64,000 nt of DNA, taken from contig NZ_JAFNIH010000032.1 of NCBI RefSeq assembly GCF_019160155.1, forward strand, positions 51,371-115,370, written 5' to 3'. The position numbers and the translations under genes are program-made. This DNA comes from Pinisolibacter aquiterrae (GTDB lineage: Bacteria > Pseudomonadota > Alphaproteobacteria > Rhizobiales > Ancalomicrobiaceae). Numbering within the stretch: the stretch's first letter is position 1; each line of letters opens with the position of its first letter. The notes under the pieces are model-generated. The model saw only the letters and a list, made by a program, of their open reading frames with translations, made no database searches and was not told the origin of the DNA. Shown in pieces: positions 23,611 to 32,843 of the stretch.

Positions 23611-24303
23611 TCAGGCTTTCTCGGCGAAGAGCGCCTTGTGGATCACCCCGCCGACCGCGCCGCCGACGATCGGCGCCAGCCAGAACAGCCACAGCTGCTG
23701 CACCGCCCAGCCGCCGACGAACAGCGCCTGCCCGGTCGAACGGGCCGGATTGACCGAGGTGTTGGTCACCGGAATCGAGATCAGATGGATCAGCGTCAGC
23801 GCCAGACCGATCGCGATCGGGGCGAAACCGGCGGGAACCCGCGGTTCGGTCGAGCCCAGGATGATCAGGAGGAAGAAGGCGGTGAGCACCACTTCGATGA
23901 CGAGCGCGGCGACGAGACCATAGCCGCCCGGCGAATGCTCGCCGTAGCCGTTGGAGGCGAAGCCGCCGGCGAGGTCGAAGCCGGCCTTGCCCGACGCCAC
24001 CGCGAAGAGCACGCCCGCCGCCGCGACCGCGCCGATCACCTGCGCCACCACATAAGGAACGAGCTCGCCCCAGGAGAAGCGCCCGGCGACGGCGAGACCC
24101 ACCGACACCGCCGGGTTGAAATGGCCGCCGGAGATCGGACCGACCGCATAGGCCATGGTCAGAACGGTGAGGCCGAAGGCGAGCGCGACCCCGGCGAAGC
24201 CGATGCCGAGCTGCGGAAACGCCGCCGCCAGCACGGCGCTGCCGCATCCGCCGAAGACGAGCCAGAAGGTGCCGAAGACTTCGGCGAACAATTTGCGAGA
24301 CAT
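23611..24303 (-). CDS. aqpZ: Aquaporin Z
   Basis: This is an inner-membrane water channel of the MIP family. The 230-aa product has six membrane segments and both half-helix NPA motifs, [11 protein letters not shown] near residue 63 and [10 protein letters not shown] near residue 185. The Arg after the second NPA and the surrounding residues suit a water-selective pore. It lies between popZ and valS, where this block usually has none, so it may be a local insertion. Confidence 0.93.
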   Translation of the reverse strand: MSRKLFAEVFGTFWLVFGGCGSAVLAAAFPQLGIGFAGVALAFGLTVLTMAYAVGPISGGHFNPAVSVGLAVAGRFSWGELVPYVVAQVIGAVAAAGVLFAVASGKAGFDLAGGFASNGYGEHSPGGYGLVAALVIEVVLTAFFLLIILGSTEPRVPAGFAPIAIGLALTLIHLISIPVTNTSVNPARSTGQALFVGGWAVQQLWLFWLAPIVGGAVGGVIHKALFAEKA

Positions 24304-24669
24304 GCCAGTTCACTCCGAGAGCCGGTCGCGGCGCGACGCACGGACGGCGCTCGCGATCGCGGCGACGGCGACACACCGCCGCCGAACGTCGCGATCAGAT
24401 CGCATCGACATGTCCCTGTGATTGCGCGGCAGCGCGCGAATGTTGCGTCGAACCGTCCCGACGTCACGTTCGAGGCGGCCCGAAACGAAGTGAACACGTC
24501 GGGGCCCGCCTCGCAGCCCGCCTCGAACGTGGGCGGCGAGGGAGCGGCGCCGGATTCTCGTGTCTCGCGAGGAGGGAATCGACGCCGATGCCGGGATCGC
24601 GGCGAGAGCGCCGACGCCGCGAGGCGCGAAAATCCCGCGCCGACCCGTCCGACCTTTCGAGATCGGCTC
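24304..24669. other. Intergenic region between aqpZ and popZ
   Basis: No gene is supported in this 366-base gap. It contains a perfect 13-bp inverted repeat (listed separately) and presumably the aqpZ promoter. Confidence 0.5.
24466..24530. repeat. 13-bp perfect inverted repeat
   Basis: ACGTTCGAGGCGG (24466-24478) pairs perfectly with CCGCCTCGAACGT (24518-24530), 39 bases apart. The right arm is preceded by a partial direct copy of itself (GCCCGCCTCG). It could be a popZ terminator or a folded regulatory element. Confidence 0.5.
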
Positions 24670-25371
24670 TCAGCGGCCCCGAGTGACGCGGTCGATCTCG
24701 GCGCGCACCATCCGCTCGACCATGCCGGGCAGGTTCTGATCGAGCCAGGTCTTCAGCATCGGACGCAGCATGTCCTGCACCAGATCCTCGATCGTGCGCG
24801 CGTTGCGGTTGAGCACCGTCAGCGCCAGATCGTTGAAGGCACTGGTGACCAGCCCCTCGGTGGTCCCCGACAGGAGCGGTTCCACCTCGACCGGCGCCTC
24901 GGCGGCGACGCTCCGTTCCGGCATCGGCCGCGGCGCCGGCTCGGGCGCGCGCGGCGGCGCGACGAAGACCGGCTCGGGCGCCGGCTGCGGGCGCACCGGC
25001 TCGGGCGCGACCATCCGCACGGGTTCCGGCGCGGGTGCGGGTTCCGGCTCGGGCACGTCGGCGAAGGCGACGTCGGCCGCCTCGGCGAGCCCTTCCACCA
25101 GAGGCGGACCGTCGACGGCGGGTTCGGCCAGTTCCTCGGTCAGATCGAGGACGTCGTCCTCGTCGGCGCTCACGTCGGGCTCCGGCTCGCCGGCATCGGC
25201 CGAGGCGAACAGCTTGTCGAGATCTTCCTCGGAGATGGTCTCGTCTTCGGCCGGGGCCGGATCGGGGGCGGGCGCGGCGCCCTTGGGAGCCGTCTCCTCG
25301 TCCGCGATGATCCTGCGGATCGAGGCCAGGATCTCCTCCATCGAGGGTTCCTGCGCTTGCGCCTTGGCCAT
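24670..25371 (-). CDS. popZ: Polar organising protein PopZ-like (DUF2497)
   Basis: PopZ builds polar matrices that anchor ParB and the origin in alphaproteobacteria. The 233-aa product has the short N-terminal helix (EPSMEEILASIRRIIADEE), a long acidic Pro/Ala-rich disordered middle (residues 25-165), and the C-terminal oligomerisation helices (LNRNARTIEDLVQDMLRPML and WLDQNLPGMVERMVRAEI). That layout is diagnostic of DUF2497. The ATG at 25371 (MAKAQAQEP) is preferred to one 7 codons upstream. It lies downstream of tolC. Confidence 0.85.
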   Translation of the reverse strand: MAKAQAQEPSMEEILASIRRIIADEETAPKGAAPAPDPAPAEDETISEEDLDKLFASADAGEPEPDVSADEDDVLDLTEELAEPAVDGPPLVEGLAEAADVAFADVPEPEPAPAPEPVRMVAPEPVRPQPAPEPVFVAPPRAPEPAPRPMPERSVAAEAPVEVEPLLSGTTEGLVTSAFNDLALTVLNRNARTIEDLVQDMLRPMLKTWLDQNLPGMVERMVRAEIDRVTRGR

Positions 25372-25526
25372 GGGACACTCTCCGACGAACACGAGACACC
25401 CAGGCCCAACATCGACATGATGCGGTGGGCGCCACCGGAGATACTATAGATGGAACAGGGCCCCACGAAAACGCGGGAAAACCGCGACGTCGAAGTTATC
25501 CCCGACGACGTCGCGGCCGCCGGCCC

Positions 25527-26915
25527 TCAGCGCCCGTCGGGCGTGCGCAGGCCGATCCACTTGTCGCGCACCGCGTCGGTGTGCTCGGCCGGATCGTAGT
25601 TGGTGACCTTGAGCTTGAGGTGCTGGACGTCGAGGCGCCCCACCGCCGCCACCAGTTGGAACGAACCGACCACCCGCGAGCGCTCGGCGTTGACCAGATT
25701 GGAGCGCGCCGTGATCAGCGTGGTCTGCTGGTTGAGCACGTCGAGCGTGGTGCGCTGACCGACCCGCTGCTCCTCGATGACACCGTTCAACGCCAGCTGC
25801 GAGGCTTCCACCTGCGCCCGATAGGCCTCGATCGAGGCGTTCGCCGCCTGCAGCATGCCCCAGGCGGAGACGACGTTGGCGCGCACCGTGTCGCGCGCCA
25901 GATCGACCTGGAGACGCGCCGCGCCGAGCTGCTCCTTGGCCTGACGGATCTTGGCGTATTCGCCGCCGCCCTGGTAGATCGGCACGGTCACGTTGACCGA
26001 CACCGAGGCGTTGTTGAGCGTCTTGTAGGACGGGTTGTCGAACGACCGCGAGGCCGACCCCTGCGCGCTCACCTGGGGCAGCAGCGCGCCCTCGAGATAG
26101 CTCACGTTGTGCTGGGCCACGTCGACGTTGTGGATGCCGGCGAGGATGCTCGGGTTCTCGCCCTGCGCCGCCTTGACGGCCGCCTCCATCGACTTCGGCA
26201 GCATCCGATCGACCGAGCTGGCGCCGGTGAGCTTGCCCGGCTCCTTGCCGATCACCTGCCGATAGTTCGCCCGCGAGGCGTTCATCTGGGCGCGTGCCGC
26301 GTTGAGCTGCGACACCGCCAGCTGATAGGAGGCCTCGGCCTGCGCCACGTCGGTCTGAGTGCCCTCGCCGACGTTGAACCGATCGCGCGCCGCGCGGACC
26401 TGCTCGGTGAGGAACTTGACGTTGCTCTCCTGCAGCGACACGAGCGCGGTGTCGCGGATCACGTCCATGAACGAGGTCGCCGCCGCCAGGAGCACCGACT
26501 GCTCGGCCGAACGCACCAGTTCACGCTGCGCGCGGATCGCCGCCTCGGCCTGATTGATGCCGGCGGTGATCTGCCCGCCGGTATAGAGCGGCTGCACCAG
26601 GGTGATGCCGTAACTGGCGGGCGTATTGTAGAAATCGAGGTTGGCGCCGCCGTTGGAATAGTTCTGATAGCCGTAGCCGGTGTAGGACCGGCCGATCGAG
26701 GCCGAGCCGTTCACCTTGGGACGGCCGGCGCCCTGAGCGATGCCGAGACCCTCGTCGGTGGCGCGGGCCTGCGCCCGCGCGGCATTGAGCTGCGGGTTGT
26801 TCGAATAGGCGAGCGCCAGCGCCTCGGTCAGGGACTGAGCGGCAACGGAACCCGTTTGCCACGCGAGCCCGAGGGCACCGACGAGGCCGAAGACGACCGA
26901 ACGACTCATCACCAC
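25527..26915 (-). CDS. tolC: TolC-family outer-membrane efflux protein
   Basis: TolC forms the outer-membrane exit duct for tripartite efflux pumps and type I secretion. The 462-aa product has a signal peptide (FGLVGALGLAWQTGSVAAQ) and two long helical repeats typical of the family, beginning SLTEALALAYSNNPQLNAAR and, in the second half, PSILAGIHNVDVAQHNVSYL. Two ATGs at the start (MVMSRS) are both possible. It could serve the MacAB-like pump encoded divergently about 1.2 kb away, which has no exit duct of its own. Confidence 0.92.
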   Translation of the reverse strand: MVMSRSVVFGLVGALGLAWQTGSVAAQSLTEALALAYSNNPQLNAARAQARATDEGLGIAQGAGRPKVNGSASIGRSYTGYGYQNYSNGGANLDFYNTPASYGITLVQPLYTGGQITAGINQAEAAIRAQRELVRSAEQSVLLAAATSFMDVIRDTALVSLQESNVKFLTEQVRAARDRFNVGEGTQTDVAQAEASYQLAVSQLNAARAQMNASRANYRQVIGKEPGKLTGASSVDRMLPKSMEAAVKAAQGENPSILAGIHNVDVAQHNVSYLEGALLPQVSAQGSASRSFDNPSYKTLNNASVSVNVTVPIYQGGGEYAKIRQAKEQLGAARLQVDLARDTVRANVVSAWGMLQAANASIEAYRAQVEASQLALNGVIEEQRVGQRTTLDVLNQQTTLITARSNLVNAERSRVVGSFQLVAAVGRLDVQHLKLKVTNYDPAEHTDAVRDKWIGLRTPDGR

Positions 26916-27226
26916 GTTGCAACTCCCGTGTTCGACAGACGAATCGGCGGCGCGCTCTCATCGCCGACCGTGAGCGAAGGCCTTAACGAACAGTCAAAGG
27001 CCGCGAAACGCAAACGCGGATGGGCCCGGGAGGGGAGTTCATCCACGCATTTCGGCCGACCTGCGGCCGATGGGCAACAGCGCGGCGCGCGGGACGCGCG
27101 ATCTTCCGCGACAGGAAAAACGGCACTCCCCGTCGATCGGAGCCGTCTCCACCGACGAAAGAAGAGCCGTTTCGGAGCCCGATCCCCGAGGGGACCGACC
27201 CGGATCCGGTAGACCGGATCCGGTCC
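26916..27226. other. Intergenic region between tolC and the pcm-like gene
   Basis: No gene is supported in this 311-base gap. A hairpin that could end pcm transcription lies at its right edge, and the tolC promoter is expected at the left. Confidence 0.5.
27200..27223 (-). terminator. Hairpin after the pcm-like gene
   Basis: Two copies of the self-complementary CCGGATCCGG (27200-27209 and 27214-27223) form a 10-bp stem with a 4-base loop immediately after the stop codon at 27227. No T-run is present. Confidence 0.5.
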
Positions 27227-27874
27227 TCAGAGCGCGAAGGCGACGGGCTTGGCGAAGCCCGGCAGGAGCCGCCCCGGCAGATTGAAGACCGTGCGCGACG
27301 ACACCCGGCCCGACGAGCGCACCGCCACCGTGGCGCGCGCCGCGAGGCCCTCGCCGTCGATGTAGACGATCCGTCCGCCCTCGGCGACCTGCGCGTCGAG
27401 CGCCGCCGGGATCTCTTCGGCGGCGCCGTCGAGGATCACCAGATCATAGGGCGCCCCGGCCGGCCAACCCGCCGCCAGCGGCCCTTCGACCACCGTCGCG
27501 CCGGGAACGTCGGCGAGCGCGCCGCGCGCGACCGCGACCAGCGCCGGATCCTGATCGAGCGTCGTCACCGTGGCGCCCATCGCCGCGACGATCGCCGCCG
27601 CGTAGCCGGTGTTGCCGCCGACGATCAACACCTTCTCGCCGGCGCGCGGCGCGGCGAGCTGAATCAGCTTGGCGAGCGGCGCCGGCTGCATCATGGCACG
27701 ACCACCGCCGAGATCGATGGGACGATCGATATAGGCGAGGTCCCGCATGGCCGTCGGAACGAAGGCCTCGCGCCCGACCGTCAGAAAGGCCGCGATCACG
27801 CCGTGATCGGTGACGTCCACCGTGCGGATCTGATTGTCGACCATCGTCCTGCGCTGAATGGCGAATTCGGCCAT
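27227..27874 (-). CDS. Protein-L-isoaspartate O-methyltransferase family protein
   Basis: This 215-aa protein has the Rossmann-like SAM-binding fold of the PCMT family, with motif I EKVLIVGGNTGYAAAIVAAM followed by the acidic VTTLDQDPALV. The N-terminal MVDNQIRTVDVTDHGV matches the alphaproteobacterial branch found next to tolC. That branch is often annotated pcm but isoaspartyl repair has rarely been shown, so the substrate is uncertain. Confidence 0.8.
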   Translation of the reverse strand: MAEFAIQRRTMVDNQIRTVDVTDHGVIAAFLTVGREAFVPTAMRDLAYIDRPIDLGGGRAMMQPAPLAKLIQLAAPRAGEKVLIVGGNTGYAAAIVAAMGATVTTLDQDPALVAVARGALADVPGATVVEGPLAAGWPAGAPYDLVILDGAAEEIPAALDAQVAEGGRIVYIDGEGLAARATVAVRSSGRVSSRTVFNLPGRLLPGFAKPVAFAL

Positions 27875-28136
27875 CGGCTCCCCCGCTCGCTCTCGACGTC
27901 TCTCGTCGGCCCGAAAGGCCGTCGGGTTTCCTTAATCCCCCGGCCCCACCGAGACAATAGGAACCTTCGCCGAGATCCGACCGGCGCCGGCGCGGACGGC
28001 GCCCCCGTCCCCGTCGATCGTCGCGCCGGCTTTGCGGCCGATCAAGGCCGCCGTCGCGCCGGAGTCGCACTATGCCCCGTCGGGGGAACGTCGGACGAGG
28101 TCGGCCATGGACCGGCCCCATGCGAGGAGGACGATC

Positions 28137-29426
28137 GTGAACGACACGCCGCAGGCCCCCCGCCGCTCGCCGCCGAAACGCCTCTTCCTCGCCCTCCTCG
28201 CCCTCGCCGCCCTGGCGGCGGCCGGCTACGGCGCGTGGATCTTCGTCTCGGGCCCCGAGATTCGGGTCGTCCGTCCCGAGCGCGGCGAGGTGGTGCGCGC
28301 GGTCGTCGCCACCGGGCGCGTCCTCGCCCCCTTCCGGGTCGACGTCGGCGCCCAGGTGACCGGCGTCGTCGAGGCCGTGCCGGTCGACGAGGGCCAGACC
28401 GTGCGCCGCGATCAGGTGCTGATCCGGCTGGAGAACGCGGAGGCCCGCGCCGCCCTCGCCGCCGCCGAAGCCGCTCTCGCCCAGGCCACCGCCCGAGTGA
28501 CGCAGATCGCCGAGGTGACGCTGCCGGTCGCCCGCGAGACGCTCCTCCAGGCCGAGGCGAGCCTCGCCGCCGCCGAGGCCGCCTTCGACCGCGTCGACAA
28601 GCTGAAGACGACCGGCTTCGCCACCCAGGCCCAGGTCGACGACGCCCGCAAGACCCGCGACGTCACCCGCGCCCAGGTCCGCTCCGCCCGCTTCCAGGTC
28701 GAGACCACCGATGTCGGCGGCACCGACCGAATCATGGCCGAGGCCGCCCTGCGCCAGGCCGCCGCCAACGTCGCCGCCGCCCGCACCCGCCTCGCCTATA
28801 CGGTGATCGACGCGCCCGCCGACGGCATCCTGATCGCCCGCGACGTCGAGGTCGGCGACGTCGTCCAGCCCGGCAAGGCGCTGATGACGCTCTCGCCCAC
28901 CGGCGAGACTCAGATCGTCGTCCAGATCGACGAGAAGAACCTTGCACTGCTGGCGGTCGGCGAGAAGGCGCTCGTCTCCGCCGACGCCTATCCGAACCAG
29001 CGCTTCGCCGCCGAGCTGATCTATGTGAACCCCTCGATCGATCCGCAGACCGCCTCGGTCCAGGTCAAGCTGAAGGTCGCCGACCCGCCCGCCTGGATCC
29101 GTCAGGACATGACCGTCTCGGTCGACATCGAGGTCGCCCGCCGCACCGACGCGCTGGTGCTGCCGACCGATGCCGTCCACCAGCCGCTCTCCTCCGACCC
29201 CTGGGTGCTGGTCGCGGTCGACGGGCACGCCGTCCGCCTCCCGGTCCGTGTCGGTCTCATCGGCGGCGGCCGCACCGAGATCGTCTCCGGTCTCACGGCG
29301 AGCGACGCGGTCGTGCCGGTGCGCACCACCATCGCCGCCGGCGACCGCCTGCGCGCCGTGATCCCGCCGCGCGGCACCGGCTCCGATGCCCTCGCCGGCA
29401 CCCCCGCGGGAGGGAGCGGCCGATGA
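28137..29426 (+). CDS. Efflux periplasmic adaptor (MacA/HlyD family)
   Basis: This is the adaptor that links an inner-membrane ABC transporter to an outer-membrane duct. The 429-aa product has an N-terminal membrane anchor (LFLALLALAALAAAGYGAW, about residues 16-34), lipoyl half-motifs (GAQVTGVVEAVPVDEGQTVR and DAPADGILIARDVEVGD) and an Ala-rich coiled-coil hairpin between them. The GTG at 28137 is chosen because GAGGAGGACG lies directly upstream. An ATG 10 codons earlier is less well placed. Its stop overlaps the permease start (ATGA). Confidence 0.9.
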   Translation: MNDTPQAPRRSPPKRLFLALLALAALAAAGYGAWIFVSGPEIRVVRPERGEVVRAVVATGRVLAPFRVDVGAQVTGVVEAVPVDEGQTVRRDQVLIRLENAEARAALAAAEAALAQATARVTQIAEVTLPVARETLLQAEASLAAAEAAFDRVDKLKTTGFATQAQVDDARKTRDVTRAQVRSARFQVETTDVGGTDRIMAEAALRQAAANVAAARTRLAYTVIDAPADGILIARDVEVGDVVQPGKALMTLSPTGETQIVVQIDEKNLALLAVGEKALVSADAYPNQRFAAELIYVNPSIDPQTASVQVKLKVADPPAWIRQDMTVSVDIEVARRTDALVLPTDAVHQPLSSDPWVLVAVDGHAVRLPVRVGLIGGGRTEIVSGLTASDAVVPVRTTIAAGDRLRAVIPPRGTGSDALAGTPAGGSGR

Positions 29427-30641
29427 GACGCTGGCTGCCGTTCGAATGGATCGCCGCGATTCGCTTCCTGGTCGAGGGGCGGATGCAGAGCCTCTTCATC
29501 GTCGCCGGCGTCACCATCGGCGTCGGCGTCATCGTCTTCATGTCGGCGATCCTGACCGGCATGACCACCAACATGATGCGCCGCATCCTCAATTCGCAGG
29601 CCCACATCGAGCTGGTGCCGGCCGACGAGGTCGCCCGCCCCTTGCGCGGCGGCGACCCCGTCATCACCCTCACCACCGTCCAGCGCCCGACCCAACGTGT
29701 GAAGTCGATCGATCAATGGCAGTCGCTGCGCGAGGTGCTCGCCCGGAACCCGGAAGTCACCCACGTCGCCCCGATCGTCTCCGGCTCGGCGCTCGCCGCC
29801 CGCGGCAGCGCCTCGCGCTCGGTGACGGTGGTCGCCTGCGAGCCCGAGACCTATTTCGAGATCGTCGATCTCCCCGGCAATCTGCTCGAGGGCCACGCCC
29901 GCCTCGCCTCCGACGGCGTGGTGATCGGCACCGACCTCGCCCGCGAACTCGGCGTCACCCTCGGCGACAAGCTGCGCCTGACCTCCGCCACCGGCGCCGG
30001 CGTCACCCAGACCATCATCGGCATCTTCGACCTCGGCAATCGCGGCGTGAACATGCGCAACGTCTATGTGGCGCTGCGCACCGGACAGGCCCTGCTCGGC
30101 CTGATCGGCGGCGCCACCGCCCTCGAGGTCACCCTGACCGACGTCTATGCCGCCCAGGAGGTCGCCGAGTTCATCCAGACCGCGACCGGCATCGAGGCCG
30201 ACAGCTGGATCAAGACCAACGCCCAGTTCTTCACCGTGATGAAGACCCAGTTCACCTCGAACACGGCCATCCGCGTCCTCGTCGCCCTGTCGGTCGCCTT
30301 CGGCATCGCCTCGGTGTTGGTGGTCTCGGTGGTGCAGCGCTCCAAGGAGATCGGCATTCTCCGGGCGATGGGCGCCCGACGCGGCCAGATCCTGCGGATC
30401 TTCCTCATTCAGGGCGGCGTGCTCGGTCTGGTCGGATCCCTGTTCGGCTCGGCGATGGGCATGGCCTCGCTGGTCGCCTTCCACGCCCTGTTGCGCAACG
30501 CCGACGGCTCGGAGTTCTTCCCCCTCGTCCTCGACTGGACGTTGCCGGCGTGGTCGGCGGCGCTGGCGACCGCCACCGGCATTCTCGCCGCCATGACCCC
30601 GGCGCTGCGCGCCGCCCGTCTCGATCCTGTGGTGGCGATCC

Positions 30642-30649
<8 letters not shown>
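29423..30649 (+). CDS. ABC transporter permease (MacB/FtsX type)
   Basis: This 408-aa membrane protein has one N-terminal helix ([19 protein letters not shown]), a large periplasmic domain (about residues 50-270, MacB_PCD type) and a C-terminal FtsX domain with three helices, including the [16 protein letters not shown] coupling segment. It lacks a fused ATPase, unlike E. coli MacB. The ATPase is encoded next and overlaps by 8 bases. The substrate is unknown. Lipoprotein release (LolCE-like) is a less likely alternative given the MacA-like partner. Confidence 0.88.
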
Positions 30650-31379
<730 letters not shown>

Positions 31380-31475
31380 GCGAAAGGACGTGACGACCAT
31401 GTGAGGAAAAAGGTCGGGGGTCGCGACGAGGACTTGCCTGTCGCCGCCGGAGCGTTTAGAGACCGATCCGCGTGA

Positions 31476-31549
31476 GGCCTCGTGGCGGAGTGGTTACGCA
31501 GCGGACTGCAAATCCGTGTACTCCGGTTCGAATCCGGACGAGGCCTCCA
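31476..31549 (+). tRNA. tRNA-Cys (GCA)
   Basis: The acceptor stem GGCCTCG pairs with CGAGGCC, followed by T and an encoded CCA. The anticodon GCA lies at 31508-31510 in the loop ACTGCAAAT, and the T arm CTCCGGTTCGAATCCGGA folds correctly. Length is 74 bases. Confidence 0.97.
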
Positions 31550-31609
31550 ACATCTTCCCGAAAATCGCGGAAACGACCGCCTTCGTCTCGACGAGGTCGA
31601 CGGCGCGCG

Positions 31610-31891
31610 TCAATGGCCCCGTTCGACGGGGCGGACGGCCGAGAAATGGGCGCGAATGTCGTCGCCCCGGCCGATGAAGCCGCGGCAACCGGGCTTCGGC
31701 CTCAGCATCACCGCGTTTTCGAACCAGACCCCGCCCGGCGACATCCAACCGTAGCTGATGCAGCGGGCGCGCAGCTCGCAGGTCCGGCAATCGGGACCGG
31801 CGCTCGTCGGCGAAGCCTCCGCCGAGCGTGGGGTCGTGCCGCCACTCGACGGCTGAGCAGGTTCGTCCGATCGACCCGGCATCATCGCCAT
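31610..31891 (-). CDS. Hypothetical Cys-containing protein
   Basis: This 93-aa product is not recognised. It has a polar N-terminus and a conserved-looking C-terminal half with CRTCELRARC, then GYGWMSPGG-like WMSPGGVWFENA and a further Cys in KPGCRGFIGRGDD. The Cys spacing could bind a metal, but this is speculation. The ATG at 31891 is one of several options, and a longer start at 32005 would add Arg/Cys-rich sequence overlapping the cobU region. It could be spurious. Confidence 0.45.
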   Translation of the reverse strand: MAMMPGRSDEPAQPSSGGTTPRSAEASPTSAGPDCRTCELRARCISYGWMSPGGVWFENAVMLRPKPGCRGFIGRGDDIRAHFSAVRPVERGH

Positions 31892-32032
31892 GAACTCCCA
31901 CCGCTCGCACCAGAGCGATCGCCGCCCGGTGCCTCGGCAACGTTCGCGGGCACCATGGACAGCAAAGCACGTCCACCGGAAGAGAAGAATCGGGAGCCGT
32001 CCCATTCGGATCCCTCCCGACGGGTGAACTCG

Positions 32033-32587
32033 CTAGCGCGGGGGCGGCGAATCGCCCCCCTTCACCACCATCTCGAGACCCGCCACCACCAGCGTCACCC
32101 GGTCGGCGCCCACCGCGACCACGCGGTTGAGGCGCCCCTGGAGATCGCGAAACCGCCGCGCCAGCGCGTTCTCCGGCACGATTCCGAGCCCGACCTCGTT
32201 GGAGACGAGCACGACCGGCCCGCCGATCGCCGCCAGCGCCGCCGAGAGGTCGGCGATCGCCGCCTCGGTGTCCCGCTCGCCGAGGAGCGTGTTGGTGAGC
32301 CAGAGAGTCAGGCAATCGACAACCAGGATCCGTGCCTCGGACGCTTCCTCGCGCAGCACCCGCGCGAGATCGAGCGGCTCCTCGATCAGCCCCCACGCGG
32401 CGCCGCGCTCGGCGCGATGGGCGGCGATTCGCGCCGCCATCTCCGCGTCGTAGGCCTCGGCCGTCGCCACCATCACCGGCGCGAGCCCGCTCGCCTCCGC
32501 CCGCGCCAGCGCCACCCCGGTCTTGCCGGAGCGCGCGCCGCCGAGAACGAAGTCGCGGAGCGGCGAAAAGCGGGGCGAAGCAGGCAT
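32033..32587 (-). CDS. cobU: Adenosylcobinamide kinase / guanylyltransferase
   Basis: This bifunctional enzyme (CobP in aerobic-pathway organisms) phosphorylates adenosylcobinamide and adds GMP in the nucleotide-loop steps of cobalamin assembly. The 184-aa product has the P-loop LGGARSGKTG at residues 15-24, the VVDCLTLWLTN motif and the VSNEVGLGIVP motif. No other cobalamin genes and no cobalamin riboswitch were seen nearby. Confidence 0.95.
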   Translation of the reverse strand: MPASPRFSPLRDFVLGGARSGKTGVALARAEASGLAPVMVATAEAYDAEMAARIAAHRAERGAAWGLIEEPLDLARVLREEASEARILVVDCLTLWLTNTLLGERDTEAAIADLSAALAAIGGPVVLVSNEVGLGIVPENALARRFRDLQGRLNRVVAVGADRVTLVVAGLEMVVKGGDSPPPR

Positions 32588-32767
32588 GGTCGATCTCCGA
32601 GGGCGAGGTCGGGCGGCGCCCGATCGCGGTCCTGCTTAGGCGCCCGCGCCCCCCTTCGTCCACAGGCATCGGCGAGAACGTCGATGGTTGCGCGTCGAAG
32701 GGCTTGGCAAGCCCGACCGAGCTTGCTATAGACCCGCCCGCACCGCGCTGCTCCGGCGGCCGCGTGT

Positions 32768-32843
32768 TCCGCGATAGCTCAGTTGGTAGAGCGTTCGACT
32801 GTTAATCGAATGGTCGCAGGTTCGAGTCCTGCTCGCGGAGCCA
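32768..32843 (+). tRNA. tRNA-Asn (GTT), integration site
   Basis: The acceptor stem TCCGCGA pairs with TCGCGGA, then G and encoded CCA. The anticodon GTT lies in ACTGTTAAT, and the T arm GCAGGTTCGAGTCCTGC is intact. The 3' half is also the antisense end of the serine recombinase gene, which marks this tRNA as the likely attachment site of the island. Confidence 0.97.
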